From: Gautieria morchelliformis
Lineage: Eukaryota; Basidiomycota; Agaricomycetes; Gomphales; Gomphaceae
Direction of reading: 5' to 3'
DNA length: 64,000 nucleotides
Assembly (NCBI GenBank): GCA_015179125.1
Contig: WHVA01000458.1
Location: forward strand, 28,567-92,566
Positions within the stretch are counted from its first letter, which is position 1. Each line of letters opens with the position of its first letter. The notes beneath the pieces were generated by a model. The model was not told the origin of the DNA and did not search any database. It saw only the letters and a program-made list of their open reading frames with translations. Made by a program: the position numbers and the translations under genes. Below, piece after piece: positions 23,047-34,891 of the stretch.

Positions 23047-23354
23047 ATGGACACTCACGGCCCGTCACGACTGTTGTCTGTGACCAGCTTGATCGAGTTA
23101 CGTAATCGACTGCATCGTCTGCCGCAATGGCCACGATGCCCGCAAAAAGTCCTCGACGTCTCCCGACGCTCACCATTGCGCCGTCAGCAATTGCAGTCGG
23201 GAGAGACTTTATTCTTCCCTGAAACTCCCGAAGAATACCACACTCCCCTCAGCCCAACCAGCAATGGCTCTCCCCCCTTCTCCAGCCTCGTCGACGGCGA
23301 CGACAAGATGGCCCATGACCTGCCATCCTCGAGAAGCTAAGGCGGAATGTCCAG

Positions 23355-25427
23355 ATGAACCTCCAGCTCCGTCCAATAGCCGCAGACCTCCACGATGAAC
23401 CGCGCTCACCAGACGACTCCCCGAGTATGTACAGCCCCAGCCCTGTTATCCCCTTTCCGCCCATATCCTCCGCCGCCCTTTCTCGCCGTTTATCCTTTCC
23501 AAGGCGCCCCCTTCTCATTGACACTCGAAACGGCGGCTCTTACCTCGCATCGCGCATCATCGGCAGCGTCAACATCGCCATCCCATCTCTCATCCTCAAA
23601 CGCCACCGAAAGCCCGGTGCAAACTTCTCCTCGATCACTCCGTTGCGTGCATATGTCACCACCGATCGCGGAAAAGCCATTTGGGACAATCTGATGCGCC
23701 CAGACGGCCCTTGGGACGGCGATGTCGTGCTTTATGATGAAGAAATGGAGGAGCACGAAAGGGACAATACCATATCCTGGATTCTTCTTGCCCTCCTCGA
23801 CCCTATCTTTCGTGCAGGAGGTAGGTCCGCCATGTATTTACGTGGCGGTATCACCGCCTTTAGGGACCTGCCCGACTCCTATCTCCGCGTCGTCTCGGGT
23901 GAGCGCGACCTCGATTCACCCTCTGCCGCTTCGCCCAAGCAGGGCAGCATCCCTCATGACAGTCCCCCGAAGCGAGGGCTCTCTACAATCGACGTCAGCC
24001 GCAAGTACCCCCGTGATACCCTACTGGACATTGACCAGCCTGCTGCATCTCCCGAACCACCTTTGAACTCACCAACTCCCAACGCCCGTTCGGGGATGCC
24101 CGTCTCGCTGCTCCCGCCGTTTCTGAGCGACCCCACGCCCTCTCCGCCCCCATCCTCGCAAACGTTCCATCGCGGTTCACAGCCGAATCTCCACCAACCG
24201 GTTCAGACACGACCCCGCAAGCCCAGCGTCCCCAATCTCCGCCGCATTGATACCACCTCTGCGGAGCGTCTCCCCAAGCTCTCCCTCCGCACCCAACATC
24301 CCATATCTGTCCCTGCCAGAGCCGCAACGCTCTCCGTCCCGCCCACTGCAGGCTCTTCGTCAGGCCGGTGGAATCCCCCGCGCTCACCATCCCACCTCAC
24401 CTTCCGACACGAGCCTCCCACCATTGCAACCGATTCCCCCGGTCCAGAAGAACAGGTATTCTACACTCCTTCCACCTCGTTTTTCTCGGCGTCCCCCGGT
24501 CCGTCGACACCGCGTCCACATTCTCCACAGACCGCCCGTCCGCCGCCTACCACGCCTACCACTGATATCCCTGCCTTCTCCATATCCTGTATCCTTCCCA
24601 ATTTCCTCTTCCTCGGCCCCGAGCTTGCGTCGGAGGACCACGTGCGGGAACTCCAAGGTCTTGGCGTGAAGCGCATCCTCAACTTAGCAGCCGAGTGTGA
24701 CCCTACCGACCACGGGTTGAGTCTCAGAGACAGTTTTGAGCGGTATGTCAAAATTGCCATGCGCGATACTGTGGAGGAGGAAAATATCGGCCGCGGTGTC
24801 CGTGAAGTCTGCGAATTTCTTGGTGAGTAACTCCACCCTCTATGGCGCTCGCTGTACGCTTACACCCACGCAGATGATGCTCGGTTGCACTCATCACCAA
24901 CCTATGTGCATTGTAAAGCCGGGAAATCACGCTCTGTTACCGCCGTCATGGGGTATCTAATCCACGCGAATCACTGGACACTCTCGCGCGCGTACTCTTT
25001 CGTGCTTGAACGGCGCAAGGGCATTTCGCCCAACATTGGCTTCGTCTCGGAACTCATGAACTTCGAGGAGCAAGAGCTTGGCGGCAAGTCCGTTGGCGTC
25101 GTCAAAAACGGGGACGAAGAAGACGGCACGGCTGATGGGCGGTCCGGAAACTATGCGCACGCCGCGGGGATGCGGCGCGCCGGGCATATGCGCGAAAGTC
25201 TCCCTCCTGTCTTTAGTGCCACGAATTCGGATCTGGGCCTGGGCTTTTCGGGGGCGGGGGGTAACGACGGAGATGCTGTTGCTCGAGTGGGCGATCACGC
25301 TCAGGAACTGGAGATCAAGGACAGCAGCGGGCGGTACAGACATCAGCGGAGGGCGCCTGTGGATGAGACTACCCTGCAGCCGTTACGGAGGGTCAGCAAG
25401 GCCGGGCTGGAGAGTGGGTGGACCTAG
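23355..25427 (+). CDS. Rhodanese plus dual-specificity phosphatase (MAP kinase phosphatase-like)
   Basis: Predicted protein phosphatase acting on phospho-Tyr and phospho-Ser/Thr, by analogy with MAP kinase phosphatases. Exons 23355-24822 and 24874-25427 join in frame across a GT-AG intron of 51 nt; 2022 nt, 673 aa. Residues about 50-180 form a rhodanese/Cdc25-like domain (RPLLIDTRNGGSYLASRIIG, GDVVLYDEEM, YLRGGITAF). A long proline/serine linker (about 190-405) follows, with many SP and TP sites. The DSP domain (about 410-555) has ILPNFLFLGPELASEDH and the active site VHCKAGKSRSVT, matching HCxxGxxR. The true start may lie upstream: the frame is open before 23355 (LEKLRRNVQ), and another open frame (23047-23340) runs up to it in a different phase. 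Usage is GC-rich. Confidence 0.85.
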
Positions 25428-26040
25428 CACATTTGTTTTCGGGGTTCATTTGGCGCTTTGAATATGGTTTCTATTGTTTCTTTTAGTCGTTCGTTCTCTG
25501 TTCCTTCTTTGCCAACACAGATCATTATCGATCTTCTTATATTCTTTACACATGCATGCCTACTCACGTTATGCTTCCATCTGCGCACTGGCAGAAGACA
25601 CGTGAGTAGTTGACCTGCGGCAAGCTGTGCCCACTCCAGGTTAGACGTTAGGTCTCTGGAAGAGAGTGGCAGTACAATTCTGCACAGTAAGGTAAAGTAG
25701 ACTCACCAATCACCAAACAACAATATATTACGCTAAGCGTGTGCGCGGCGGGGGAGGGGGGAGTGTGAAAGTGAGATAAGTCTATCATATAAGACATTTC
25801 ATTATGATTACAACCCAGCAGGAGGAGTGCGTCACGCCGCCGTGCGTGTGACAAGTCACACAGACGAGACACGCGAAGATTATGTTACACGAATGAACCA
25901 GTATAGACAAGAGGGTAGGCATTTATGCCGTTTGGGGCTGGGGAACGCTGCTGGACTACCTACCAACCATGGCTCGCTGCTTGAGACTCGTGGGTACATG
26001 CTCCGGCCCCGGTTATACTTATCGTCCAGGCAGTGGGGCT
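25428..26040. other. No gene recognised
   Basis: Downstream region of the phosphatase. Contains a G-rich run near 25750. Nothing else stands out. Confidence 0.4.
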
Positions 26041-26990
26041 AGGCCCTAATAAAGGCCGCTTTATGTACGAGAATGGATTTGCTATCAGGGTACGTGAGCT
26101 TTTGATGTGGTGACATGTATCTCACACGAAGTATCTCACACGAAGCTCAGCCATGCTTGACGCCACCAGGGTCTCAGACGGCAAACATGTCGTGCATAAG
26201 ATGATTTTTCGATCGATACCCCCACTCGAATCCGAGACACGTCGGTATTTGTCAAGCAAAGCCCTGCGTCAAACCCCAGTAACCATCGCATACCTATCCT
26301 CGATGGTCATCCCAGACTGCGAGGATCTGGATATTATTGTTATGCCGCTTCTTAGGGCTTATGAGGCCCTTTCATTCAAACAGTTGGCAAGTCTGTGGGG
26401 CTCTTCGGCAGATATTCGAGGTACATCGCTTCATTGTTGTTCAATATGACGTCACGTTGGGTTTCAGTGCCCTCACTTTATGCACCGGCATCATGTTGCT
26501 CATCGGTAACGCCTCCTAGCATTGATACTTTTTCGTCACTGATATTTACTTACTCAAGTGACTGTTTCGGGCCAAATGTCATGATGGGTCGACCTCACAG
26601 GGTTATACCCTGATGGCTTTCATCCCATGGAAACATGGTCGACGCCAAATTATCGTGGTATTCCAAAGCATCGTACACACACAGAACGACCTCGCAAATA
26701 TTATATTACAGACTTTGGACTATCCCTTCGCCATGATCCCGAAGCAGGCCCGGCTCTCGAGCTGCCCAAAATTTCGTGGAAAAGGTAAAACGGTACCCGA
26801 GTTCCAGGGAGATGGCTATGATCAATCGAGGTGGCAGCAACCCGTTGTCTACTATATTGGGAACGAACAAGACCTGTTTTTCGGAGGTGCGTCTGAGACG
26901 GGCAATTTAGATGTCTCTCCACTCATAGATTATGGCTAGGGTACGGTGAAATTTGATTTCATGTCCTCACATGACGGCAAACGACCCTGA
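26041..26990 (+). pseudogene. Decayed protein kinase-like gene (basidiomycete family)
   Basis: Scattered pieces in different frames follow a kinase in order: MLDATRVSDGKHVVHK (the ATP-lysine region, 26153); DLDIIVMPLLRAYEA (hinge, about 26325); DCFGPNVMMG (remnant of the catalytic-loop end, about 26560); PDGFHP (26610); and DFGLSLRHDPEAGPALELP (the DFG loop, about 26710) followed by YYIGNEQD (26850). The pattern resembles the expanded kinase-like families of Agaricomycetes. Frame changes and stops separate the pieces, and the HRD motif is not visible. Introns might explain some but not all breaks. Confidence 0.65.
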
Positions 26991-29440
26991 AAACGATCTT
27001 CAATGGATCAAGTGGTGGATGGATTGGACACTATCTTGCACTCACTGATCACCTCACAGCTGTGTGTGCAGCTAATGGCGCCCAAGGAGTTAGATCCTAG
27101 CTATGGGTTTGTTCAATGGATTCTGAACATCCCACATTCTTTCCACAAGGTCACGTATGTTTTATTCATGGTCTCACCAGTGCCCTGTCACGGTCATGCA
27201 TGAGTGACCCACTTACTTCAAGCGAAGTTGCCAATGTCATTGTTCATAACCACGTCACTTCGAAGCTGCTCGTTCCGATCTGTACCCCATACCACATGAT
27301 ATCCTCAGCATTTCCCATATGCTGTCTTTGTCCAGGCAGGCGATACACCATATTTCATGGGCAATTAGGCTGCACTCCGCAATCGGCCGTAAGGCATTCG
27401 TAACACTCCTAGTTTAGACTGACAGTTTCTCCATGCTGTGCACATACTTACATCTGACTATGGCAGCGTGCTTCTCACACCACACCTGAGAAAAGAGGCA
27501 ATACCTATGCATGTGAGTAATTGAAAGGGAGTACACATGGTGTGTTACTGATCCCGCTTGAGATCCAGGTTTATGGAAAAGGACTGAAGAACATACTAGC
27601 ATAAACAACGCTTCTGTATTTAGCCGGGTGGATCCGAATGTCGTTCGTTCACGATTGCGGAGAACGCGCAAACGTACGTACCCGAGTTCCGAATTGACGG
27701 CATCGGAAGTGGTTGCAGATCCATATGTATCTGCCATCCTCTTCGACGAGTTCTGAGGATCAAATTACGTTGTTAGAATCGTATGAATTATGAAACGCAA
27801 ACCTGGTCACAACGCAAAATCGATTTCTGGTTCGATCAATATCCTGACATACTACTTGACGGACGCTATGATCAGCCGGAAGCTTCGGATGAGATACCTT
27901 GAGTTTCGAAGACCAATCCTTCTATTCCAGTTCCGGCCCCGAAGCGCCCTCTTATCACGGAAACCGAACCGGGGGTGAATCGATGGCTCTGGAAGACGGC
28001 GTCATGGGCTGACTCTGCCAGTGGCACGAGTGTTTTTCCGATCAACTCCGCCAGGTCCAAAGAAAGAATCATTCCTTTGGGAGTTGAATGGGGGCCTCAG
28101 ACAATCGTCACTAATTTCGCGTCCTCTATGCACGCACTCAACGTGCCTCTCATGCACACCACTGAGGAAAGCATTGACCAGTGTGAGTGATCGACTACAA
28201 GAGAATGCAAGTGCTGACGCTGATTCCCACGTTGAGAAAGGACAAATGGACAAGGAGAAGTCGGCCAAGGGCCCGTGAATGTGTGTGACTCAAGAAACAT
28301 ACCAGGGAAAAACATGACTTCCATATTTACCATCACCGGCCGCAGGAGAAAAGAACCCCACGTAGAGACGCCCCTGCCATCGATATCGATTAGGCTCGTT
28401 TTGGTGGTAAGACATAATAAACTTAACCAATCAGGTCAGTAGCATGCCAAAATATGCATTTGAGTGGTAGGAACTCTATAGCTTGCGGCAGGGACGATGA
28501 GAAGTATATCGGCCACAGGAGGAGGTCAGTCCTTGTTGCTATCAACCGAGGTTATATTTGGAATGTCGATGTGTAGCCGAATGGAACATGGAGGATCAGG
28601 ATCATACTGGCGCGTCTTAGTAAGTGCCTTGAACACGCTCATGTCGCCATTCCTATTCGTGTCTGGTAGTGACCTGAACGCTGATCAATACACAACGTTG
28701 GTCGCCTTCCTTAAATTCGATACTACAGCAGTAATGTGAAGTAGCTGCCATGGTTGAAGCAGCCGATCCGTGAATTGTAAAGACACATCCTTGGGACCTC
28801 CAGTGGTAGACATTAGCGCGAAGAATGTAATGTTGTGTGATTTGATCAGAGAGTATGACTGTGATCTGTGGTGAAGAGCGAGTCGAACAGTCCTAATCGC
28901 CGATGCGTTGCATCATGCACGTGCTTCATCGCCATGAGGTCATGATGAACTGTAATTTTATCTGCAAAAGGGTTTGGAGAGACAGTCGAATGGGTGTTTC
29001 TCTTCGGCTCACCATGGGCATCAATCGTTTGGGCACGAGGGGTGTGCGACCCCCCAGAAATCCTTAGAGCTACAATTCAATGGAATTTGAATTAAGTTCA
29101 TCGCGGGGATATAACCAAATAGTTACTACCCAGAAGAGCTTAAGAAGTCCATCGTGATATGAATCAAGGTTCAAACGGGTAGGTCCAAAATTTTCTAGGT
29201 CTCAGCTCAGTTGGTCGTAAGACTCGTATCAAGACGAACCACGTCTGACTTCCGAGTTACATGCAGTAATAATAATAGATCCTGTAGCCCATACGCACAC
29301 ATGTGACACAAATGTCGTACTACTAGTAGATCTCATTTCCCACAGTACCGCCGACGAGAAGATCTGTGTCGATGTGAGTAACTGCAAGGAAGTACGCGTG
29401 CTAGAAGCTACGTTCCCACTGCATTCAAATAAAACAGCTT
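26991..29440. other. No gene recognised; short open frames only
   Basis: About 2.4 kb with several short open frames. The one at about 27780-28190 (VNRWLWKTASWADSASG, EWGPQTIVTNF) has somewhat protein-like composition, but I know no family for it. No introns could be placed convincingly. Confidence 0.35.
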
Positions 29441-29447
29441 CATCGAT

Positions 29448-30362
29448 CGATTTTTTTTTTCTTTTTTCCAAGTTAACGTCTTTTGGGGCCGAGCCCTATG
29501 TAAGACGGTTACTACAAGTGTCCGGTCGACATGTGCCTCTATCATAGCCTTTCTTTATCTGTCTCTGCTTGCGCTAATAGGGCGACGCCCTGAGCGAGTC
29601 CGTGCCCGTGTGTGGGCGTGGTGTTTGCGTCTCTGCGCCTCGCGCATCAGCGTGGTCTCCCCGCTCACTCTCTCGTCTCTCCGTCCCGTCTCCGCGGCAA
29701 AGTGAGGTCTCCGTGTGTCTGCTCAAATCTGCGTGTGTTGCTGATGTACTGGACCAAGTGCGTCATTGCCTTCGCCCTCCCCAGCAGCGTGCTCGCTGAC
29801 TTTGCCCCTCTGCGCAGCTTCTTTTCCAACACCCTCCTCTGTGCTGCATATCCTGGGAACCTAAACAAGAAGTGATGGACAGTTTCTTCAGCTCGGTTGC
29901 ATGTCGGGCACATCGGGGTGTCCGCCTTTCCGATTATATGCAGGTGTTTATTGAGGCAGACGTGCCCTGTTCTGAGCTGTACAAGTAAGCTGGTCTGTTT
30001 TCGAGGCATGTCACGGCTTATCTTTTGGTACGCGTTTGATGGCATGGAAGGGTCTATTTTGTGAGCTATTGCGGCTCTCGGTGACTTCGCAAAAGCCTCT
30101 CTTGCCGCCCCCTTGGTCTCCAGATGGTGTCTCTGAAGTTCAGCTGACCTGCTGCAAGGTAGGGTCCCCCTGCACTCGATGGGGATAAATCTCTCTTCAC
30201 TCGAGTGTCCCCTGGCCGCTTTTTTGGCTTCCGTGTCGGCTTTTTCGTTTCCCGCTACCCCCGTATGTCCCGGGACCCACCTCATGAGGACCCCTGCCCC
30301 TGGCTGCTGTGCTACCACGCCTTCGATCTGCCTATCGATCGAAATGGCTGACAAGGCTCTAT
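29448..30362 (-). mobile_element. 5'-truncated LINE (non-LTR) retrotransposon, 3' end only
   Basis: A protein end on the minus strand (30354-29665) is preceded by a sharp 5' break. It is followed by a T-rich run on the plus strand at 29450-29468, which is a poly(A) tail on the element strand. 5' truncation with a 3' poly(A) is the usual result of target-primed reverse transcription. I could not find a convincing target-site duplication. Confidence 0.7.
29665..30354 (-). pseudogene. C-terminal RNase H and zinc-knuckle region of a LINE ORF2
   Basis: The frame starts inside the RNase H domain (MRWVPGHTGVAGNEKAD, the last RNase H motif). It continues through a basic linker and ends with a cysteine/histidine motif CPTCNRAEETVHHFLF of the type at the C-terminus of fungal LINE polymerases. 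Endonuclease and reverse transcriptase domains are missing. Without them it is not active. Confidence 0.78.
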
Positions 30363-33180
30363 AGTAAGTAATTTTCTAGATAAAATCGAGCATATTACAT
30401 GAGCTTCCCATACGCCACTCTTGATACACTCACAGGGATAGGTGGTGATGATGAAGTTCATTATCACTCCTGGCGGGGAATACACTGGTGGCAGAGGCCT
30501 TTACATGAGTACGGCGGGGGGCTGCGCACTTCTAGCTAGGGAGTGATTTGAAGTATGCAGGTCTTCCATCAAAGAATGAAGCAAGAGGAGGGGCCTGAAG
30601 AAGTAGAGGACTAGTTTGGGCGTAGGAGGAGGAGGAGGAGGAGGAGGAGGAGGAGGAGAAGGATGCGGATGAAGATGAAACCGGCATTTGCATGCATACC
30701 TGGCCTCATTAGTGTATATATATGTAACGCGAGAGGGAAGGCCCATGCACTTCCCTGTATTACTGGTAGGTATATTCAGCTGCGTGTAGCGACCACCATC
30801 GGCACAGCTTAGGTCAAATAAACTGATGAGAATGACAGAAAAAAGCCTCGAGTACGTGTTACGTACCATATAGTATACTTACAGGTTGTGCGGACATTCG
30901 CAACGCGTACTGGTTACACTTCAGTAAGACTTACAGTAATCGTCACTGCTTTGACAGATGCATTTTATCTGGAGTAATTATTTGTTTTTCTTTTCAGTTG
31001 GAAACAAGACATAGCACAAGAGATGCATGGAATTTACATGGGTTGAACAAAAGAAGGGAAGGATCATCTACCCTAGCTTGAAGAAATGTGACTAATACGC
31101 TTCGGTGGCCAAACGCACATATTGGAGTTACATAAATGTCCTCCGAAATCTATCGAACAAGGATTGGTGACACGACTAGTTTTTATTCCCTGGCAGTGTT
31201 GGAATATGCTAGATCGCTTGCCAATAGGGTGCTCCGCCCGTCGTACCGGGCTAAAGCAATACCCTCTGTCGGTAGGCTTCCGCAGTGACAAAAATTAAAA
31301 CCAAAATATACCTTGTTCTCGGCAGAAGAAGTATCTGGAAAGCACATAGATTAACGAGAAAGAATTTCACCGCCCTGATTTGACATACGCAGCTCGAGAC
31401 ATAGGAACAATTTTAACTGGCCAAGAGTCTCCTCTCCATTCTTAAAGACGAGTACTTCAATACAGCTATGCGACATTGGCGCCCATTCCAATCTATAGCG
31501 ATAATGAGAGATTGAGCCATGAATATGATGCTATGAAGTTGAATGTACACACCCTTCAACCCATCTCATTGTAGTAACTGGGACACTATGACCGGGGGGG
31601 ATCTCGGATGCCTGTTGAGTTTTCTTCATTGTTATGTGATATGGAGTAGGGTTTGGAAGGACCTGGGGTGGTAGGTGATTCGGGGCTACTCACGTAGAGC
31701 TATATACTCTCTTCCATCTCACCCGGTGCCTGTGATGATCACGAGGACAATTGCGCTCAATTCATCTTCAAGGTGGGGGTGGACGGACGATATTTTACAC
31801 AGATCGCTTCTCCATTCGGGACTGGCTTGAGATCGATTGAGGCGAAGCGTGCCCCCGTACACCCTTATATATCTAACTTGAAGGGGGGTCCACATTGATC
31901 TATGCAATCAAGTCATTAAAATAGAATCCAAGATGTTACAGTAAGTACTTACAGATGCCAAGGGGCCCAAAAGAAGACACCCGTGATCTGGACTAAAGGT
32001 TATATACTATGAAATCAGTAACCTCAATCGCTACAAGACACGACAATTGTGGCGGCTGTGAATATGCATATCCCACCCGACAGTGATCCAGGATGCTTGC
32101 TGTACTTTCTGCTTTCACAGGTAAAAAATGTGCGCACTTCGAGAGTAATAGCAATAGTCGAAGCATCCGAGAAAATTCGAAACTGGGCATTCCCGGTTAG
32201 CGGTCACTACAGAGTAAACATTAATATAAAGCACTGTATCATACATGAAAAAACCACAGAGGTCAGTTATGAACGGGCAGACTCATCAAGCCGCTTCAAG
32301 CCTGAGGCCTGAGAAAATACTCAGCTATCAGGTATTTGACGTATGAGGGAATAGGTGAAGAGCGTTCGTGCGAACTTGAGTGAAAAATAGCCTGTTAGTA
32401 ATGAACGGTGATGCAACGACTGCTACAAAAGCGCTGAGCCACGGTGGGCAGATAAGGAACACCATGGCGATTGATGGGAGCGAAGCAAGCCGGAGCATAA
32501 GTGGAGTTAGTAAGATACATAAAGCATGTGCATGAGGCCTTGAGGCCTTGCAAAAGGAGGCTAGTCTACGGCGCAGTACAGCACCGACACACTCTTAAGT
32601 CCGCAACCTCTAAACGCCCATGACTAATATCAGGGTTAGGGTTAAGGTGGCAAAAAATCTAGCTCGGTTACAATGTTCACTTCGAGGTCCCCAAACCTAC
32701 TGCAGCATCTAAGAATATATACTCAGTTAACTATATAAGCATTAGAGCTCCTACAATATTGAATCAGGAAGAACTTGATGTCCATAATACTTCCGATTTG
32801 CCCCACCATTCAAGCCTTTTCGGTAAGCGTCCATGAATTTCACAGAATGATTAGCAAACCTGTATCACATCCTCACAGTAAGCTAGTGTTCCATAGAAAA
32901 ACAAGGAGGGGAAAGCACCTTCGCATCTTAAGTAGGTCTCTTATCTAGTGTACGTACATAGAAATTTGAGTGGGAATCAAGAGGCACAGGATAACTGTCG
33001 TGGAAACTGCGCATGCCCCAAGTATCAACTTTCCCTTATATATACTTACCGTAGTATTCCGAAAAAAATCAACTTCAAGCGCCAAGTTGTGACAGTACGA
33101 TCGGTTTCTGGTCTTCAAACACGCCCCGATAAAAGTAAATATTTACTCATGAGTCATGATGAGCCTTAGCTTCCAGATCT
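30363..33180. other. No gene recognised; two simple repeats
   Basis: About 2.8 kb of low-complexity and unique-looking sequence. It has a (GGA)n run at 30625-30660 and a short telomere-like TTAGGGTTAAGG at 32635. The only long open frames (30501-30869 minus) are driven by the GGA repeat. Confidence 0.4.
30625..30660. repeat. (GGA)n microsatellite
   Basis: About eleven consecutive GGA triplets. Confidence 0.9.
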
Positions 33181-33210
33181 GTGCCATCTACCACACTTCA
33201 ATACTAACTC

Positions 33211-34617
33211 ATGAAAGATGAATTCTCATCTTCGCCACATACCAATGCGGTACAATATAATATTGTGAAAGATGTTTGGGGATATCGATCGCAGCTGATT
33301 GGGGAGAGGGCGCAGGCACTATTGGGTGCTCGGTGCATCAAGTTGACCGCCATCAGTATTGGTAACGGTCACAGATCACCAACTTTCCCTTACCTTCTCA
33401 GTTCTCACGAACATTCTTTCAGGAGCAAACCATAAAGTTTGTGTTCTGCTACAGTGATCAGGATGATGAACGACTCCTTGTCACCGCAACGCTGATCGCA
33501 AGAACTATTCTGACTTGGCTCTATCTAGGTATACCGTGTCGCTATGGATGATGGACGTACCGTAATTGCGCGGGTCCTCTCCCCAAGTTTCAAAGAATAT
33601 GGGGCTGGGGCCTATCCTGAAGACACCATGGAAGCGGAGGTTCATCACGCATTTCGGATATCGTAGTCCACATCCTCACTTATCCTCCTTAGATTGCTAC
33701 GATGCGATACGTGAAGACCCATAGCTCTATCCCAGTGCCCGAAGTCTATTATCATGATAAGGACAAAAACGGCGAGGTCGGGGGAGAATGGATGCTTTTA
33801 GAAGATGTAGGTGAAGCGCACCATGGTAGGAATGTTTAGACATATGAACTCTTTTCAGATTCGGGGAACAAATCTCTACATGACATGGCCGGAGATGTCC
33901 ATTGATCAACGTCAAAAAGTGGGCCTTGCGGTCGTCAATGTGTGGGCACAGCTCATGCGACTCCGTTTTGGAGCCATTGGAAGCATAAACGCTCCTGAGG
34001 ATGATGACACAACCTTCTACGTTGGCCCCATGACATTTATGCCTACAACTACTGGGAAAGCGGTGGCGCCGCCACGGAGCAAGTGTGGCCCGTTTTCTTG
34101 CGCGAGAGACTGGCTTCTGGCTTTAGCTCGTTTAGACATGCGTTTTCTGACGGAGGCGCCCTTGACGGAAGAAGAAAAGTCTCGTATGATCCCTGTGATC
34201 TCAGATACCAAGGCTGCGCCGTTGCCTTATCTTGACAGCAGTGAAGCCTCTGACCCTTCGCCACGGTCCACGAATGTTTTGTTTCACGTTGATTTGGGCG
34301 TACACAATATCATGGTTGACAGCGATGACCCTACCATCATCACAGGCGTGATAGACTGGGAAGGGGCATGTGTTGTACCGCTATGGTCTATTCTCCCAAG
34401 GTTTTCGAATCCCCTGCGTGCACCTTATATCACCAAGCCTGACGAACTCGGAGCACTTGAAGAACTCCGCTGCCTCATGGAGCGCACTTTGTCGGACGCT
34501 GTACCCGAATGGGCCAAGCTCATCACAGAATGTCGTGAGGCTCGGATGCTGCGCATCCGAGCTGAGATGAGCACTGCGGAGCCTCATAATGTGCGCATGC
34601 CGGAGGGTATTTTTTGA
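33211..34617 (+). CDS. APH-type phosphotransferase/kinase-like protein, copy B (intact)
   Basis: Member of the aminoglycoside phosphotransferase-like family that is expanded in basidiomycetes; the substrate is unknown. Exons 33211-33361, 33423-33436 (a 14-nt microexon), 33529-33639, 33693-33806 and 33859-34617; 1149 nt, 382 aa, in frame. N-lobe: VYRVAMDDGRTVIARVLSP, with EAEIATMRYVKTHSSIPVPE formed across an intron. C-lobe: HVDLGVHNIMVD (catalytic loop, D about residue 275) and TGVIDWEGACVVPLW (metal-binding D). WLLALARLDMRFL lies between. The glycine loop is encoded across the microexon and its neighbours. Two damaged relatives lie at 21535 and 53036. Real resistance activity should not be assumed. 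Confidence 0.72.
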
Positions 34618-34891
34618 GAGGTAAAGACTCATTTTTACTGAGCGCTGAAGTTGTAACGCCATTTTGTTTGTTCTCTCTTTATTTTTAGTGTGTGAGGGGA
34701 GAGTTGCTGATGACATTTTGAAGAGCCCAGTGTTATCTATCGGATTACGTGCATAAGTAAAGCTTTCGTGAAGGGGCGCCCTACCCCAATCGTAACGCTG
34801 ATGAGTCTGGCGCGTAAATAAACATCGAAGATTCGCTCGAGATGTGTCTGCAAGGCAATACACGGGCTGACGTGAAGTCAGTTAAACCACC

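Noticed and set aside
24384-24760. Minus-strand ORFs inside the phosphatase gene
   Set aside because: GC-rich coding sequence on the plus strand leaves the opposite strand open. They are shadows of the linker region.
29203-29260. tRNA-like A box (CAGCTCAGTTGGT)
   Set aside because: No matching T-arm GGTTCGA-type box at the right distance and no acceptor stem pairing. At most a fragment.
30501-30869. 122-codon minus ORF with a polyproline run
   Set aside because: Driven by the (GGA)n microsatellite; no supporting motif or intron.
32632-32648. Telomere-like TTAGGGTTAAGG
   Set aside because: Only about two units. Too short to call an interstitial telomere or a chromosome end.
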